Source: Yersinia kristensenii (lineage in GTDB: Bacteria; Pseudomonadota; Gammaproteobacteria; Enterobacterales; Enterobacteriaceae). From it: 64,000 nucleotides of DNA. Positions 9,559-21,034 of the stretch are shown piece by piece. A model generated the notes under the pieces. That model saw only the letters and a program-made list of their open reading frames with translations, had not been told where the DNA came from and ran no database searches. Both the position numbers and the translations under genes were made by a program. The stretch lies in NCBI RefSeq assembly GCF_900460525.1, contig NZ_UHIY01000001.1, positions 1,240,001 to 1,304,000 of the forward strand, read 5' to 3'. Within the stretch, counting starts at the first letter, position 1, and every line of letters starts with the position of its first letter.

Positions 9559-12270
9559 ATGCTTATCCCATCAAAACTGAGCCGCCCGGTACGGCTGCAA
9601 AATACCGTGATACGCGATCGCTTGTTAGTGAAGTTATCTGGCGTCGCAAATTACCGTCTGACATTAATAAATTGCCCGGCGGGATATGGTAAGACGACGT
9701 TGATCGCTCAGTGGGCAGCCGATCAGTCCGATCTCGGCTGGTATTCGCTGGATGAAAGTGACAATCAGCCCGAGCGCTTTGCAACCTATTTGATCGCAGC
9801 CATACAATTGGCGACCAGAGGCCATTGCAGCAAAAGCGAGGCTCTCAGCCAAAAGCATCAATATGCCAGTCTCTCTGCGCTATTTGCGCAATTATTTATC
9901 GAGCTATCCGATTGGAACGGCCCGCTGTATCTGGTGATTGATGATTATCATCTGATTACCAATGACGCTATTCATGAAGCTATGCGCTTTTTCCTGCGCC
10001 ATCAGCCAGAAAATCTGACCCTGATATTGCTCTCTCGCACCTTGCCGCCACTGGGAATTGCTAACCTGCGGGTGCGCGACCAGTTGTTGGAATTGGGGAT
10101 GCAGCAGCTGGCGTTTAATCATCAGGAAGCGCAGCAATTCTTCGATTGCCGCCTCTCCGTGCCACTGGAACAAGGTGATAGCAGCCGCCTGTGTGATGAA
10201 GTGGAAGGGTGGGCGACGGCGCTGCAATTGATTGCATTGTCATCGCGCCAACCCAATTCTTCAGCACAAAAATCAGCAAAACGGTTGGCCGGTTTGAATG
10301 CCAGCCATTTGTCAGACTATCTGGTCGATGAAGTGCTGGATCAAGTCGATAGCGAGGCGCGCGCCTTCCTGTTGCGCTGCTCGGTATTGCGCTCGATGAA
10401 TGATGCCCTGATTGTGCGCCTGACTGGTGAAGATAATGGCCAGCAACGGCTGGAGGAGCTAGAGCGCCAGGGGCTATTTATTCATCGTATGGATGACAGC
10501 GGCGAATGGTTCTGCTTCCATCCCTTGTTCGCCACCTTCCTGCGCCAGCGCTGCCAATGGGAACTGGCATTAGAATTGCCAGAGTTACACCATGCCGCGG
10601 CTGAAGGTTGGCTGGCACTGGGCTATCCGGCTGAAGCTATCCATCATGCATTGGCGGCGGGCGATGTCGGCATGCTACGTGACATCTTGCTGCAACACGC
10701 TTGGACACTGTTTAACCACAGTGAATTAGCCCTGCTGGAACAATGCCTGCTCGCCCTGCCCTACTCTTTATTGGTACAAAATCCTGAACTGGCATTGTTA
10801 CAGGCGTGGCTGGCACAAAGCCAACATCGCTATGGTGAGGTCAATACCTTGCTTGAGCGCGCTGAATCAGCAATGCAGGAACGTAAAATTCCTATCGATG
10901 ACATTCTGCGGGCTGAGTTTGATGCTTTGCGTGCTCAAGTCGCTATCAATGCCGGTAAACCGGAAGAAGCCGAGAAGCTGGCGACAGATGCGCTGAAATA
11001 TCTGCCGATGGCAAACTTCTACAGCCGCATTGTCGCGACCTCCGTCACCGGGGAAGTTCATCATTGCAAAGGCGAACTGAGCCGCGCACTGCCGATGATG
11101 CAGCAAACCGAGCAAATGGCACGCCGCCACGAAGTCTATCACTATGCTTTATGGGCGCTATTGCAGCAGAGTGAAATTCTGATTGCGCAGGGATTCCTGC
11201 AAGCGGCTTATGAAACACAAGATAAAGCCTTTGATTTAATTCATGAACAGCATCTTGAGCAGCTACCGATGCATGAATTCCTATTGCGAATTCGCTCTCA
11301 GGTGTTGTGGTCGTGGTCACGGCTGGATGAAGCTGAAGACGCCGCGCGCAAAGGTATCGAAATTCTGGTCAACTATCAGCCGCAGCAGCAATTACAGTGT
11401 CTGGCGATGTTGGCAAAATGTTCGCTGGCCCGTGGGGATTTAGATAACGCCAATATGTATATTCAGCGCTGCGAGGCGCTGCAACACGGTAGCCAGTATC
11501 ATCTCGATTGGATTACCAATGCCGATAAACCCCGGGTTATTCATTGGCAAATGACCGGAGATAAAGTCGCAGCGGCGAATTGGCTGCGTCAGGCCGAAAA
11601 ACCGGGCATGGCAGATAACCACTTTTTGCAAGGCCAGTGGCGCAATATTGCACGGATCCAGATTATGCTGGGCCGTTTTAATGAAGCGGAAGTGGTGCTG
11701 GACGAACTCAATGAGAATGCCCGTCGCTTGCGTCTCACCAGTGACCTTAACCGTAATCTATTGTTAAGTAACATTCTTTATTGGCAAACCGAACGGAAAA
11801 GTGAAGCACAAAAAGCACTGATTGAATCTCTTTCATTGGCTAATCGCACCGGTTTCATCAGCCATTTTGTGATTGAAGGCGAAGCGATGGCACAACAACT
11901 GCGCCAACTGATTCAACTCAATGCATTACCCGAATTAGAACAACACCGCGCCCAGCGAATCTTGAAAGATATTAATCAGCATCATCGGCATAAATTTGCC
12001 CATTTCGATGAGATCTTCGTCGATAAGCTGCTAACTCACCCGCAAGTTCCGGAACTGATTCGTACCAGCCCGCTCACTCAACGCGAATGGCAGGTCTTGG
12101 GGCTGATTTACTCCGGCTACAGTAATGATCAAATCGCCGGTGAACTAGACGTAGCGGCTACTACCATTAAAACGCATATTCGTAATTTGTATCAAAAGTT
12201 GGGGGTCGCCCACCGGCAAGATGCGGTGCAGCAAGCGCAGCGTTTATTACAAATGATGGGATATGTTTAA
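9559..12270 (+). CDS. malT: Transcriptional activator of the maltose regulon MalT
   Basis: 903-residue STAND-family regulator, E. coli MalT 901. Domains in order: NTPase with Walker [15 protein letters not shown] near residues 36-49 and Walker B-like LVIDDYHLI near 128; winged-helix region; a long TPR-like superhelical sensor domain (about 440-800); and a C-terminal LuxR helix-turn-helix (about 830-895: [11 protein letters not shown] ... [18 protein letters not shown]). It binds ATP and maltotriose to activate malPQ and other mal operons. It is divergent from malP. The start ATG is the first in-frame one that gives the conserved [11 protein letters not shown]-terminus. Confidence 0.97.
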   Translation: MLIPSKLSRPVRLQNTVIRDRLLVKLSGVANYRLTLINCPAGYGKTTLIAQWAADQSDLGWYSLDESDNQPERFATYLIAAIQLATRGHCSKSEALSQKHQYASLSALFAQLFIELSDWNGPLYLVIDDYHLITNDAIHEAMRFFLRHQPENLTLILLSRTLPPLGIANLRVRDQLLELGMQQLAFNHQEAQQFFDCRLSVPLEQGDSSRLCDEVEGWATALQLIALSSRQPNSSAQKSAKRLAGLNASHLSDYLVDEVLDQVDSEARAFLLRCSVLRSMNDALIVRLTGEDNGQQRLEELERQGLFIHRMDDSGEWFCFHPLFATFLRQRCQWELALELPELHHAAAEGWLALGYPAEAIHHALAAGDVGMLRDILLQHAWTLFNHSELALLEQCLLALPYSLLVQNPELALLQAWLAQSQHRYGEVNTLLERAESAMQERKIPIDDILRAEFDALRAQVAINAGKPEEAEKLATDALKYLPMANFYSRIVATSVTGEVHHCKGELSRALPMMQQTEQMARRHEVYHYALWALLQQSEILIAQGFLQAAYETQDKAFDLIHEQHLEQLPMHEFLLRIRSQVLWSWSRLDEAEDAARKGIEILVNYQPQQQLQCLAMLAKCSLARGDLDNANMYIQRCEALQHGSQYHLDWITNADKPRVIHWQMTGDKVAAANWLRQAEKPGMADNHFLQGQWRNIARIQIMLGRFNEAEVVLDELNENARRLRLTSDLNRNLLLSNILYWQTERKSEAQKALIESLSLANRTGFISHFVIEGEAMAQQLRQLIQLNALPELEQHRAQRILKDINQHHRHKFAHFDEIFVDKLLTHPQVPELIRTSPLTQREWQVLGLIYSGYSNDQIAGELDVAATTIKTHIRNLYQKLGVAHRQDAVQQAQRLLQMMGYV

Positions 12271-12365
12271 TTCAAACTGTGTCATTAAATTTAAATATCA
12301 GTAAGTTAAATTGAAATTTATCCATCTGACTGATTGGCAATCATTGGCCCAGATATCAATAACAG

Positions 12366-12411
12366 ACCGCCGTTTACCCCTAAGATATTTCTCGAACGGG
12401 GTAAGGCGGCC
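12366..12411. terminator. Imperfect stem-loop between malT and glpE
   Basis: Arms ACCGCCGTTTACCCC and GGGGTAAGGCGGCC pair imperfectly around a 17-base loop. No T-run follows. It might end malT transcripts or shield glpE; this is inferred from position only. Confidence 0.3.
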
Positions 12412-12504
12412 AATAACCATTCTATTTGACTGGTCTTTATTGGTGAAAAATTGATTACAATCTCGTGCTTGAATATTCAATCGCGATTAAAGGTCATCAG
12501 CAGT

Positions 12505-12834
12505 ATGGAACAGTTTGAAACAATCAGTATTGAGCAGGCCTATAACCAACTGAAAGAAAATCAGGCGGTGTTAGTTGATATCCGCGATCCACAAAGTTAT
12601 GAAGCAGGCCATGCACCTGAGGCGTTCCATCTGACCAACAGTAGCTTGCACACTTTTATGCAACAAACTGATTTTGAACAACCGGTGATGGTGATGTGCT
12701 ACCACGGCAATAGCAGCAAAGGCGCGGCGCAGTATTTACTCCAGCAAGGTTTTGAAGCGGTTTACAGCATTGATGGTGGTTTTGAAGCTTGGGCCAGGAG
12801 CTATCCGCAAGAAATCATTCGCGAAAATGTCTGA
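12505..12834 (+). CDS. glpE: Thiosulfate sulfurtransferase GlpE
   Basis: 109-residue single-domain rhodanese (E. coli 108). The active-site loop CYHGNSS places the sulfur-accepting Cys at residue 65. The ATG at 12505 is preferred over an in-frame ATG 54 bp upstream because it gives the family-standard N-terminus ([12 protein letters not shown]). It moves sulfane sulfur from thiosulfate to cyanide or thioredoxin in vitro; its physiological role is not settled. First gene of glpEGR, 100 bp before glpG. Confidence 0.96.
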   Translation: MEQFETISIEQAYNQLKENQAVLVDIRDPQSYEAGHAPEAFHLTNSSLHTFMQQTDFEQPVMVMCYHGNSSKGAAQYLLQQGFEAVYSIDGGFEAWARSYPQEIIRENV

Positions 12835-12934
12835 TTTTGTTGCCCATTTGTAACCTGCCATTCGCCACGGCCGGCCAGATTGTGATATTTTTAAGCACTT
12901 TGATTAAAATCTCGTTAGACGGTGATAGACAATA

Positions 12935-13771
12935 ATGGTTCGTGTGATAGCAATCTCTAATCTACGTCTGGCGCAGGCCTTTGTTGATTATATGGCCACT
13001 CGCAAGGTGGTGCTGGAAGTGAGGCCAGATTCTCAGGGCGCTGAGATTTGGTTGGCGGATGATGAACAATTGCCTCTGGTGCAGCATGAGCTGGAACAGT
13101 TTTTACTCGATCCCCTCAATCCGCGCTACCAAGCGGCCAGTTGGCAATCGGGCAATCTGCATTCTAATTTGCCGTATCAACGTTTTTCTTACCTCCAGAC
13201 GCTACGCAGTCAGGCCGGCCCACTGACGCTGAGTATTATGGTGCTATGTATCGCCATCTATATTCTGATGCAAATTGTCGGTGATGCTACCGTAATGTCC
13301 TGGCTGGCATGGCCTCGTGACGAGAGCCAATATCTGCAAATATGGCGCTGGGTCAGCCATGCTTTACTGCATTTTTCCCTGTTACACATCCTGTTTAACC
13401 TGATGTGGTGGTGGTATCTGGCCGGGCAAATGGAAAAACGGCTTGGCAGCGGCAAATTGCTGGTATTAACTATTGTTTCCGCCTTATTCAGTGGTTGGGG
13501 GCAATCACTGTTTAGTGGCGTGAATTTTGGCGGCCTTTCTGGCGTGGTATATGCCTTAATGGGTTATGTTTGGCTGACTGGCGAGCGCGCACCCGAGCGC
13601 GGTATTTCGTTGCCTCGCGGCTTAATGGCTTTTTCTGTTCTCTGGTTGGTTGCTGGGTATTTCGATATTTTAGGTTTGTCGATCGCCAATGCAGCGCATG
13701 TTTCAGGCCTGATTATTGGGTTACTGATGGCATTTTGGGATACGCGCAACAGCGCAAGAACCACACAATAA
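12935..13771 (+). CDS. glpG: Rhomboid intramembrane serine protease GlpG
   Basis: 278 residues (E. coli 276). A cytoplasmic N-terminal domain (1-65) is followed by six membrane helices. The catalytic dyad is Ser202 in [12 protein letters not shown] and His255 in [10 protein letters not shown]; the HILFN loop and the WR-containing L1 loop ([12 protein letters not shown]) are typical. It cleaves orphan or unstable membrane protein segments. It lies between glpE and glpR and is 35 bp before glpR. Confidence 0.97.
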   Translation: MVRVIAISNLRLAQAFVDYMATRKVVLEVRPDSQGAEIWLADDEQLPLVQHELEQFLLDPLNPRYQAASWQSGNLHSNLPYQRFSYLQTLRSQAGPLTLSIMVLCIAIYILMQIVGDATVMSWLAWPRDESQYLQIWRWVSHALLHFSLLHILFNLMWWWYLAGQMEKRLGSGKLLVLTIVSALFSGWGQSLFSGVNFGGLSGVVYALMGYVWLTGERAPERGISLPRGLMAFSVLWLVAGYFDILGLSIANAAHVSGLIIGLLMAFWDTRNSARTTQ

Positions 13772-13806
13772 CTGCCTGGAACAACCAGGCGAATTAGGGG
13801 ATTACC

Positions 13807-14565
13807 GTGAAGCAAACGCAGCGGCATGATGCGATTATTGAATTGGTACGCCAACAAGGCTACGTCAGTACTGAAGAGCTAGTGGAACATTTTGCCGTTA
13901 GCCCGCAAACCATCCGACGCGATTTGAATGATTTGGCGGATCAAAACAAGATTCACCGCCATCATGGTGGCGCCGCCTTACCCTCCAGTTCAGTCAACGC
14001 GGCTTATAATGACCGCAAAGTGATGTGGTCGGCAGAAAAGGCGCGTATTGCCCAACGTGTTGCCAGCCAGATCCCCGATGGGGCGACACTGTTTATTGAT
14101 ATCGGCACGACACCAGAAGCGGTCGCTCATGCTTTGATGAATCATAAAGGCCTGCGCGTAGTGACCAACAATCTCAATGTAGCTACCTTACTGACTGCCA
14201 AAGAAGATTTCCGGCTGATTCTGGCCGGTGGTGAAGTGCGTACCCGTGATGGCGGGATTATTGGCGAAGCCACGCTGGACTTCATTTCTCAGTTCCGCCT
14301 TGATTACGGCATCCTTGGCATCAGCGGTATTGATATGGACGGATCTCTACTGGAATTTGATTACCATGAAGTGCGGACCAAACGGGCAATTATCGAAAAC
14401 TCCCGCTGCGTAATGCTGGTCACCGACCATTCCAAGTTCGGCCGTAACGCGATGGTAAATTTGGGGAACATGAATCTGATTGATTATTTGTTTACCGATC
14501 AGATGCCACCCGCCAGCGTCATGAAGATTATTGAGCAGCATGATGTTCAATTAGAGTTGTGTTAG
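13807..14565 (+). CDS. glpR: Glycerol-3-phosphate regulon repressor GlpR
   Basis: 252-residue DeoR-family repressor, the E. coli length. Residues 1-57 form the winged helix-turn-helix (YVSTEELVEHFAVSPQTIRRDLNDL), the rest the DeoRC sensor domain with the IGTTPEAVAHAL effector region. The start is GTG at 13807, behind a GGGGA site. Effector is glycerol-3-phosphate. Unlike E. coli, where glpRGE runs away from glpD, here glpEGR runs toward glpD and a 590-bp element separates them. Confidence 0.96.
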   Translation: MKQTQRHDAIIELVRQQGYVSTEELVEHFAVSPQTIRRDLNDLADQNKIHRHHGGAALPSSSVNAAYNDRKVMWSAEKARIAQRVASQIPDGATLFIDIGTTPEAVAHALMNHKGLRVVTNNLNVATLLTAKEDFRLILAGGEVRTRDGGIIGEATLDFISQFRLDYGILGISGIDMDGSLLEFDYHEVRTKRAIIENSRCVMLVTDHSKFGRNAMVNLGNMNLIDYLFTDQMPPASVMKIIEQHDVQLELC

Positions 14566-14578
14566 CCGTTTGTTTTGG

Positions 14579-15168
14579 TGATTTGGTTCGGTTGTTAGAG
14601 CAACTGAGTTTACTTAACCTCCGATGAACCAACCGCCAAAGGGGCGGCGGCCCCCTTGTGGAATCCCGCGCTTTCGCACGTATCGCTAGCCCACTGCGTG
14701 GGTGCCCTCACTCATCATTTCGCTGACGGGACGGCTTTATTCGCGTCCCTGCTCATGACGCCTAAATCCGCCGTCCATGGCGGATTTCCCTTGCTACACT
14801 CTTCACTCGGCTGCTCAAATGTGCTTTTAACATCAAAATCTAAAGGCAGGGTTTTGACTTTCTCTTTTGACCTTGAGCGCAATTAGGGATATTACCGACA
14901 AAGACGATGGCCCGAGTGAGCCGCCATGGACGGCGGCGAAAAGCGCGCTTGAGCAGGAGCGAATCGCGCTGGCTCGATAAGGCCAACGGCTGCCGGAGGG
15001 GACTGCGAATAGCAGTAATATTTCGCGCAAGCCGCAGGTGCAGGAGGGCCGGCCTGCCCTCCTGCTCGGTTGAGGCGGCGAGAGCCAGGTGATCACTGAA
15101 CGAATATCAACCGAAACAATAATCCAATTTGCTCTTGACTCAAATGCTCTAACAACCAAACCAGATCA
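14579..15168. mobile_element. 590-bp element with 24-bp terminal inverted repeats (MITE-like)
   Basis: The ends 14579-14602 and 15145-15168 are inverted repeats agreeing at 22 of 24 positions, both containing GGTTGTTAGAGCA. Inside, a second inverted pair around CCGCCGTCCATGGCGG (about 14771-14786) and its complement (about 14921-14936) gives a nested fold-back. The interior is GC-rich on the right side, has no credible gene, and no clear target-site duplication is visible in the flanks. A non-autonomous mobile element or large bacterial interspersed mosaic repeat is inferred. Confidence 0.6.
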
Positions 15169-15263
15169 ACTATTCACCAAATCCAAATCCAAACCTCCCC
15201 TCCACATTCTGATAACAAAACTGTTACCTCCATCACGCATAAATGTTTTTTTTTGGTTAAGTC

Positions 15264-15293
15264 TTGGCTTGTTTGTTGGTTTTTGATTACAAT
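15264..15293 (+). promoter_or_regulatory. Probable glpD promoter
   Basis: TTGGCT (15264-15269) and TACAAT (15288-15293) with an 18-bp spacer lie 55 bp before the glpD start. A GlpR-like operator begins immediately after the -10, where a repressor would block initiation. Confidence 0.55.
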
Positions 15294-15294
15294 C

Positions 15295-15314
15295 ATGAGC
15301 GAAAACGAACATTA
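15295..15314. promoter_or_regulatory. GlpR operator candidate (second half-site at 15323-15332)
   Basis: ATGAGCGAAAACGAACATT resembles the remembered GlpR operator (palindrome around TCG..A..CGA with outer AT/CAT). TTTCGAACAT at 15323-15332 looks like an additional half-site. Both fall between the -10 and the glpD ribosome-binding site (GGAGGA, 15335-15340). Confidence 0.6.
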
Positions 15315-15347
15315 AAGAGCTGTTTCGAACATCCGGAGGAAGTAAGC

Positions 15348-16862
15348 ATGGAAACCAAAGACTTGATCGTGATCGGTGGCGGCATTAATGGTGCCGGTAT
15401 CGCTGCGGACGCTGCAGGGCGTGGCCTGTCCGTTCTGCTGCTTGAAGCACAAGATTTGGCCTGCGCTACGTCTTCTGCCAGTTCCAAACTCATCCACGGT
15501 GGCCTGCGTTATCTGGAACATTATGAGTTCCGTCTGGTCAGTGAAGCATTGGCCGAACGTGAGGTTTTGCTGAAAATGGCTCCTCATATCGCTTTCCCGA
15601 TGCGCTTCCGTCTGCCCCATCAGCCTCATCTGCGCCCGGCGTGGATGATTCGCACCGGCTTATTCCTGTACGACCACCTGGGCAAACGCACCAGCCTGCC
15701 AGCCAGTAAAGGGCTGCGTTTTGGACCAGAATCAGTCTTGAAGCCCGAACTAGTGCGCGGTTTCGAATATTCAGATTGCTGGGTCGATGATGCCCGTCTG
15801 GTGGTATTGAATGCTCAGGAAGTGGTCGAGCGCGGCGGCGAAGTGCGTACTCGCACCAAAGTGACTCGGGCCTGGCGTGAGCAAGGTCTGTGGATGGTGG
15901 AAGCTGTGGATGTCGACAGCGGCAAGACCTTTACCTGGCGCGCTAAAGGCTTGGTGAATGCCACCGGCCCATGGGTTAAACAGTTCTTCGATGATGGCCT
16001 GAAACTGAAATCACCTTATGGTATCCGCTTGATCAAAGGTAGCCATATTGTGGTGCCACGGGTTCACAACCAACCACAAGCCTATATTCTGCAAAACGAA
16101 GACCACCGTATTGTCTTCGTCATTCCATGGTTGGATGAATATTCCATCATCGGTACCACCGACGTGGAATATCACGGCGATCCGAAAGAGGTGAAAATCG
16201 ATGACCAGGAAATTGATTACCTATTGAAGGTCTATAACGACCACTTTAAAAAACAACTGGGTCGCGATGATATCGTCTGGACTTACTCTGGTGTCCGTCC
16301 GCTGTGTGATGATGAATCAGACTCACCGCAAGCAGTAACCCGCGATTACACTCTGGATGTCGCGGATGAAGGCGGCAAAGCACCGCTGTTGTCAGTATTT
16401 GGTGGCAAACTGACCACTTACCGCAAACTGGCAGAACACGCACTGGAAAAACTGTCCGGCTATTATCCGAATGTCGGCCCGGCATGGACTAAAACAGGCT
16501 CCTTACCGGGCGGTGATATTGGCGGCAGCCGTGATAACTATACCGTGCAGTTGCGCCATCGTTATAACTGGTTACCAGAAGGGTTGGCGCGCCGCTATAC
16601 CCGCACCTATGGCAGCCATAGCGAACTGATTTTGGCGAATGCCACCAGCCTCGACAGCCTGGGCGAACATTTCGGCCACGGTTTGTATGAAGCTGAATTG
16701 CGCTATCTGGTTGAAAAAGAGTGGGTTGTTGAACTCGATGATGCCATCTGGCGTCGCACCAAATTAGGCATGACGTTAGACGAGACGCAAAAACAGCGGA
16801 TTGCCGAATGGCTAGCGCAAGTACAGGCGGAAAAACAGCAGACTTTGTCTCTGGTTTCCTGA
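15348..16862 (+). CDS. glpD: Aerobic glycerol-3-phosphate dehydrogenase GlpD
   Basis: 504 residues (E. coli 501). A peripheral inner-membrane flavoprotein that oxidises glycerol-3-phosphate to DHAP and passes electrons to quinone. The N-terminal FAD motif is LIVIGGGINGAGIAADAAGRG; SSKLIHGGLRYLEH and the VFGGKLTTYRKLAE region near residue 350 are typical; the C-terminal cap domain is complete. The ATG at 15348 follows GGAGGAAGT; a longer in-frame extension would start inside the promoter. Confidence 0.97.
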   Translation: METKDLIVIGGGINGAGIAADAAGRGLSVLLLEAQDLACATSSASSKLIHGGLRYLEHYEFRLVSEALAEREVLLKMAPHIAFPMRFRLPHQPHLRPAWMIRTGLFLYDHLGKRTSLPASKGLRFGPESVLKPELVRGFEYSDCWVDDARLVVLNAQEVVERGGEVRTRTKVTRAWREQGLWMVEAVDVDSGKTFTWRAKGLVNATGPWVKQFFDDGLKLKSPYGIRLIKGSHIVVPRVHNQPQAYILQNEDHRIVFVIPWLDEYSIIGTTDVEYHGDPKEVKIDDQEIDYLLKVYNDHFKKQLGRDDIVWTYSGVRPLCDDESDSPQAVTRDYTLDVADEGGKAPLLSVFGGKLTTYRKLAEHALEKLSGYYPNVGPAWTKTGSLPGGDIGGSRDNYTVQLRHRYNWLPEGLARRYTRTYGSHSELILANATSLDSLGEHFGHGLYEAELRYLVEKEWVVELDDAIWRRTKLGMTLDETQKQRIAEWLAQVQAEKQQTLSLVS

Positions 16863-16890
16863 TAGCAAATACTCGCCATTAATCTGTTAA

Positions 16891-16928
16891 AAAACCCTCT
16901 TCACAGTTCGCTGTTGAAGAGGGTTTTT
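16891..16928. terminator. Bidirectional terminator between glpD and glgP
   Basis: A 13-bp stem AAAACCCTCTTCA / TGAAGAGGGTTTT closes an inner CAG-TTCG-CTG cap, a stable UUCG-type loop in RNA. T-runs follow on the plus strand and, through the A-rich left arm, on the minus strand; it serves the convergent glpD and glgP. Confidence 0.85.
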
Positions 16929-16948
16929 GTTATTAATCCACCGAATAT

Positions 16949-19396
16949 TTAGAGCCTGATAGGCTTAATATGCCAAATCTCATCGGCGTACTCTTCAATG
17001 GTTCGGTCTGAAGAGAAATAGCCCATATTGGCAATATTGAGTAAGGTTTTACGTGTCCATTCATCTGGATGACGATATAGCGTATCGACTTGCTCTTGGG
17101 TATCCACATAACTGCGATAATCCGCCAGCAATTGATAGTGATCGCCAAAATTGACCAGTGAATCAAACAAACTAGTGTATCGATTCGGTTCTTCCGGGCT
17201 GAAAGCGCCAGTAGCAATTTGCGTCAATGCCAAATGCAGTTCTGGATCTTCGTCGTAATATTTCCGGGGGTTATAGCCGCTGTTACGCAGCGCCTCAACC
17301 TGCTCGGTAGTATTACCAAAGATAAAGATATTCTCCTCACCTACATGTTCGCGGATCTCGATATTCGCCCCATCCAAGGTACCAATCGTCAGCGCTCCAT
17401 TCAGCGCAAACTTCATATTACTGGTTCCTGATGCCTCAGTGCCCGCCAGTGAGATCTGTTCGGAAAGATCCGCCGCGGGAATGATTAACTGCGCCAGGCT
17501 GACACTGTAGTTCGGAATAAACACCACTTTCAGCAGATTATTAATCCGTGGATCATTATTGATCACTTTCGCTACATCATTGATCAAACGAATAATTTGC
17601 TTCGCATTGTAATAGGCTGAGGCCGCTTTCCCGGCAAAAATCACTACGCGCGGCACCCACTTCTCATCAGGGGCTTCGAGAATGCGGTTATAGCGAGTTA
17701 TCACATGCAGCACATTCAGCAGCTGCCGTTTGTACTCGTGAATACGTTTGATTTGCACATCAAATAACGCCGCAGGATTGACCACAATATTCAGTTTTTC
17801 AGCAATATAGGCAGCCAGCCGCTTCTTGTTCTCCAGCTTGGCTTTCTGTAGCGCCTGCAAGAAACTCGGGTAATCGAGATTCTTTTCCAGCTCACTAAGT
17901 TGGCTCAAATCAGTACGCCAGTTGTGGCCGATACTGTCATCCAGCACCGCCGCCAATGGCCGGTTAGCCAACCCCAGCCAGCGCCGGGGGGTCACGCCAT
18001 TGGTTTTATTACAGAAACGATTAGGGAAAATACGGGCAAAATCGGCAAACAGTGATTGCACCATTAATTCTGAATGCAGGGCCGACACGCCATTCACTTT
18101 ATGACTGGCGATCACCGCAAGCCAGGCCATACGAACTCGTCGGCCATCATGTTCATCAATAATTGATACGCGTGGCAGCAATTCCGGCTCATTCGGATAC
18201 TGTTCCTGCACCAGCTTGAGGAAATGGTCATTGATATCAAAGATGATTTGCAGATGGCGCGGCAGGATCTTGCCAATCATGTCGATGGGCCAAGTCTCCA
18301 GCGCCTCGCTCATCAAGGTGTGGTTGGTGTAAGAGAACACTTGCTGCACCACATCCCAGGCGTCCATCCAACTAAATTTATGTTCATCGATCAGCAAACG
18401 CATCATCTCGGGGATAGAGAGCACCGGATGGGTATCATTGAGGTGAATAGCAATCTTATCAGCTAAATTATCGAAAGTTTGGTGCATCGCCCAATGGCGG
18501 CTGAGAATATCCTGCACTGTAGCGGAGACCAAAAAGTATTCTTGCCGCAGGCGCAGTTCGCGCCCGGAGTAAGTCGAGTCATCGGGATACAGCACCCGAG
18601 ATACGTTTTCTGAATGGTTTTTATCTTCAACCGCTGCGAAGTAATCGCCCTGATTGAATTTCCCCAGATTGATTTCATTACTGGCCTGCGCAGACCATAA
18701 GCGCAGTGTATTTGTGGCGTCGGTATCAAAACCGGGGATGATTTGATCATAAGCGCAAGCCAGGATTTCTTCAGTTTCCAGCCAGCGTATTTTGCTGCCT
18801 TCCTGCTGAATTCGGCCACCAAAACGCACTTTATAGCGAGTATTGTGCCGCGGGAACTCCCAGGCATTGCCATATTCTAGCCAGTTGTCCGGCGACTCCA
18901 TCTGTTGGCCATTGACGATTTTCTGGCTGAACATGCCATATTCGTAACGAATACCATAGCCGCGCCCTGGAAGGGCCAATGTGGCCAGTGAATCCAGAAA
19001 ACACGCCGCCAATCGCCCTAACCCGCCATTGCCTAAGCCTGGGTCATTTTCTTCTTGCAATAACTCAGAGAGATTAAGGCCCATTTCATCCAGTGCCTGC
19101 TCGATATCTTCATAAATCCCCATCGATAACAGTGCATTAGAGAGTGTTCTCCCCAAGAGGAATTCCATCGACAGATAATAAACCTGCCGAACATCTTGTG
19201 ATAATTGTGCGCGATTAGAGCGCAGCCAGCGTTCGACCATCCGGTCGCGCACTGCAAATAATGTCGCATTCAGCCAATCGTGCTGAGTGGCAATAGAGGG
19301 ATCTTTACCCACAATAAACATCAATTTGTAGGCAATGGAGTGCTTCAGCGCGTCCACACTGACAACGGGTGAGGTGTAACTGAACGGTGATGTCAT
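16949..19396 (-). CDS. glgP: Glycogen phosphorylase GlgP
   Basis: 815 residues starting [10 protein letters not shown], the E. coli length. GT35 enzyme that shortens glycogen chains to glucose-1-phosphate. Signatures: [18 protein letters not shown] near residue 120, [18 protein letters not shown], and the PLP-lysine motif [20 protein letters not shown]. An upstream in-frame start 42 bp earlier is possible but has no better ribosome site. Last gene of glgBXCAP; the 118-bp gap to glgA contains a short ERIC derivative, so some independent expression is possible. Confidence 0.96.
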   Translation of the reverse strand: MTSPFSYTSPVVSVDALKHSIAYKLMFIVGKDPSIATQHDWLNATLFAVRDRMVERWLRSNRAQLSQDVRQVYYLSMEFLLGRTLSNALLSMGIYEDIEQALDEMGLNLSELLQEENDPGLGNGGLGRLAACFLDSLATLALPGRGYGIRYEYGMFSQKIVNGQQMESPDNWLEYGNAWEFPRHNTRYKVRFGGRIQQEGSKIRWLETEEILACAYDQIIPGFDTDATNTLRLWSAQASNEINLGKFNQGDYFAAVEDKNHSENVSRVLYPDDSTYSGRELRLRQEYFLVSATVQDILSRHWAMHQTFDNLADKIAIHLNDTHPVLSIPEMMRLLIDEHKFSWMDAWDVVQQVFSYTNHTLMSEALETWPIDMIGKILPRHLQIIFDINDHFLKLVQEQYPNEPELLPRVSIIDEHDGRRVRMAWLAVIASHKVNGVSALHSELMVQSLFADFARIFPNRFCNKTNGVTPRRWLGLANRPLAAVLDDSIGHNWRTDLSQLSELEKNLDYPSFLQALQKAKLENKKRLAAYIAEKLNIVVNPAALFDVQIKRIHEYKRQLLNVLHVITRYNRILEAPDEKWVPRVVIFAGKAASAYYNAKQIIRLINDVAKVINNDPRINNLLKVVFIPNYSVSLAQLIIPAADLSEQISLAGTEASGTSNMKFALNGALTIGTLDGANIEIREHVGEENIFIFGNTTEQVEALRNSGYNPRKYYDEDPELHLALTQIATGAFSPEEPNRYTSLFDSLVNFGDHYQLLADYRSYVDTQEQVDTLYRHPDEWTRKTLLNIANMGYFSSDRTIEEYADEIWHIKPIRL

Positions 19397-19419
19397 AGCG
19401 GTTTTCCCAAGTTCGTGGT

Positions 19420-19482
19420 TATCCCCGTCATACTTCAAGCTACATGTGCATTGGCTTCCTGCAACTCGAATTATTTAGGGTG
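19420..19482 (-). repeat. Short ERIC derivative (both ends, centre missing) in the glgA-glgP gap
   Basis: Reverse complement begins CACCCTAAATAATTCGAGTT and ends CTTGAAGTATGACGGGGATA, the two outer ERIC ends fused with the central half lost (about 63 bp). A similar derivative is at 34444-34511. Confidence 0.75.
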
Positions 19483-19514
19483 GACAAGCCATCGTGTTTC
19501 TAACCAACCAGCAA

Positions 19515-20945
19515 CTAAAGACGCCGATAAAGTGACAGATAGTCTGCCGCTGCTACTTGCCAACCAAAGTCCAACCCCATCGCATGGCGCTGAACATGCC
19601 GCCAGTGTTTTGGTCGGCTCCACAGCACAAAAGCACGGCGTATCGCCCGCACTAATGCCTGCGCATCGCATTCATCAAACACAAACCCCGAGGCGGTGCC
19701 ATCAGCCAGATTTTCCAGCGCGCAATCCACCACGGTATCTGCCAACCCGCCCGTACGCCGGACCAGTGGCAAGGTGCCATATTTCAAACCATACAACTGT
19801 GTTAGCCCACAGGGCTCAAAACGGCTGGGTACCAGAATGACATCCGCACCAGCAATGATTCGGTGCGAGAATGCTTCGTGATAACCGATTTGCACCCCAA
19901 CCTGGCCGGAATAGTCTGCCGCAGCCGCCAAAAACGCCTCTTGCAAAATGGCATCTCCCGCGCCCAAAACAGCCAGTTGCCCGCCTAATTTCAGTAAATC
20001 GGGCAGCGCCTCCAGCACTAAATCTAACCCTTTTTGCTCCGTCAATCGGCTGACGACAGAAAAGATGGGTTTCTTTTCAGTCACTTCCAGCCCCATAGTG
20101 GTTTGCAAATGAGCTTTATTCACCGCTTTCTTTTGCAGGTTTTCTGCATCATAGCGGGCATGGAGCAAAGCATCAGTTTGTGGGTCCCAAATATTGCTGT
20201 CCACGCCATTGAGGATCCCGGTCAATCGCCCCTGACTGGCTCGCTCTTGTAGCAACCCCTCCATGCCATAACCAAAAGCGGGTTGGGTAATCTCCTTAGC
20301 ATAGGTCGGGCTGACCGTGGTGACATGGTCAGCAAAGAACAGCCCGGCTTTTAGATAGGAGATTTGGCCGTAGAACTCCAGCCCGTACATTTGGAAGAAT
20401 GCGGCGGGCAGTTGTATTTCAGCCAAATGATGACCAGAAAACAACCCTTGATAAGCCAAATTATGGACGGTAAATACCGATCGCGCAGGGCGGCCACGGG
20501 CTGCCAGATAAGCACAGGCTAGCCCGGCATGCCAATCATGAGCATGTACCACCTCAGGACGCCAATAACCATCCAACCCACAAGCCAGTTCGCAAGCCAT
20601 CCATCCCAGCAATGCAAAGCGACGATAGTTATCAGCATAAGCATGTAAAGATTGGTCGTGATATGGACTACCCGCACGGTCATAGAGACCCGGTGCATCA
20701 ATCAGGTAAATACCAATTCCCTGATAATGGCCATAACGTAATGAAACACGGCCTGCAAAGGTATCAATTTCCCTGACCAAAACCGTGTCTGGAATACCTC
20801 GGCGCAAATCAGGGAAAGCCGGCAGCATCACCCGAACATCTGCCCCTTCAGCAATTTGGGCGGCAGGTAAAGCACCAACAACGTCAGCCAATCCCCCAGT
20901 TTTTAACAATGGGAATAGCTCGGAACATACGTGTAGAACCCGCAT
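19515..20945 (-). CDS. glgA: Glycogen synthase GlgA
   Basis: 476 residues (E. coli 477). GT5 enzyme that adds ADP-glucose units to glycogen. The N-terminal ADP-glucose loop KTGGLADV lies at residues 15-22, and the C-terminal lobe shows the [21 protein letters not shown] acceptor/nucleotide motif with the conserved Glu. ATG at 20945 is preferred: GAGG lies six bases upstream and the product begins [12 protein letters not shown]; a second ATG directly before it is also possible. The 183-bp gap to glgC holds a long palindrome. Confidence 0.96.
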   Translation of the reverse strand: MRVLHVCSELFPLLKTGGLADVVGALPAAQIAEGADVRVMLPAFPDLRRGIPDTVLVREIDTFAGRVSLRYGHYQGIGIYLIDAPGLYDRAGSPYHDQSLHAYADNYRRFALLGWMACELACGLDGYWRPEVVHAHDWHAGLACAYLAARGRPARSVFTVHNLAYQGLFSGHHLAEIQLPAAFFQMYGLEFYGQISYLKAGLFFADHVTTVSPTYAKEITQPAFGYGMEGLLQERASQGRLTGILNGVDSNIWDPQTDALLHARYDAENLQKKAVNKAHLQTTMGLEVTEKKPIFSVVSRLTEQKGLDLVLEALPDLLKLGGQLAVLGAGDAILQEAFLAAAADYSGQVGVQIGYHEAFSHRIIAGADVILVPSRFEPCGLTQLYGLKYGTLPLVRRTGGLADTVVDCALENLADGTASGFVFDECDAQALVRAIRRAFVLWSRPKHWRHVQRHAMGLDFGWQVAAADYLSLYRRL

Positions 20946-21034
20946 CATAACCTCTGATCTTTCCATCTGGTTTGTACTTAGTTCTAATCTAATAAACTAG
21001 AAATGAACCAAATGGGCGTTATTGTTGCAGTCAA

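Noticed and set aside
14907..15092. 61-codon Arg-rich frame in the TIR element
   Set aside because: Composition follows the GC-rich repeat and there is no ribosome site or family resemblance; it is repeat DNA, not a gene.
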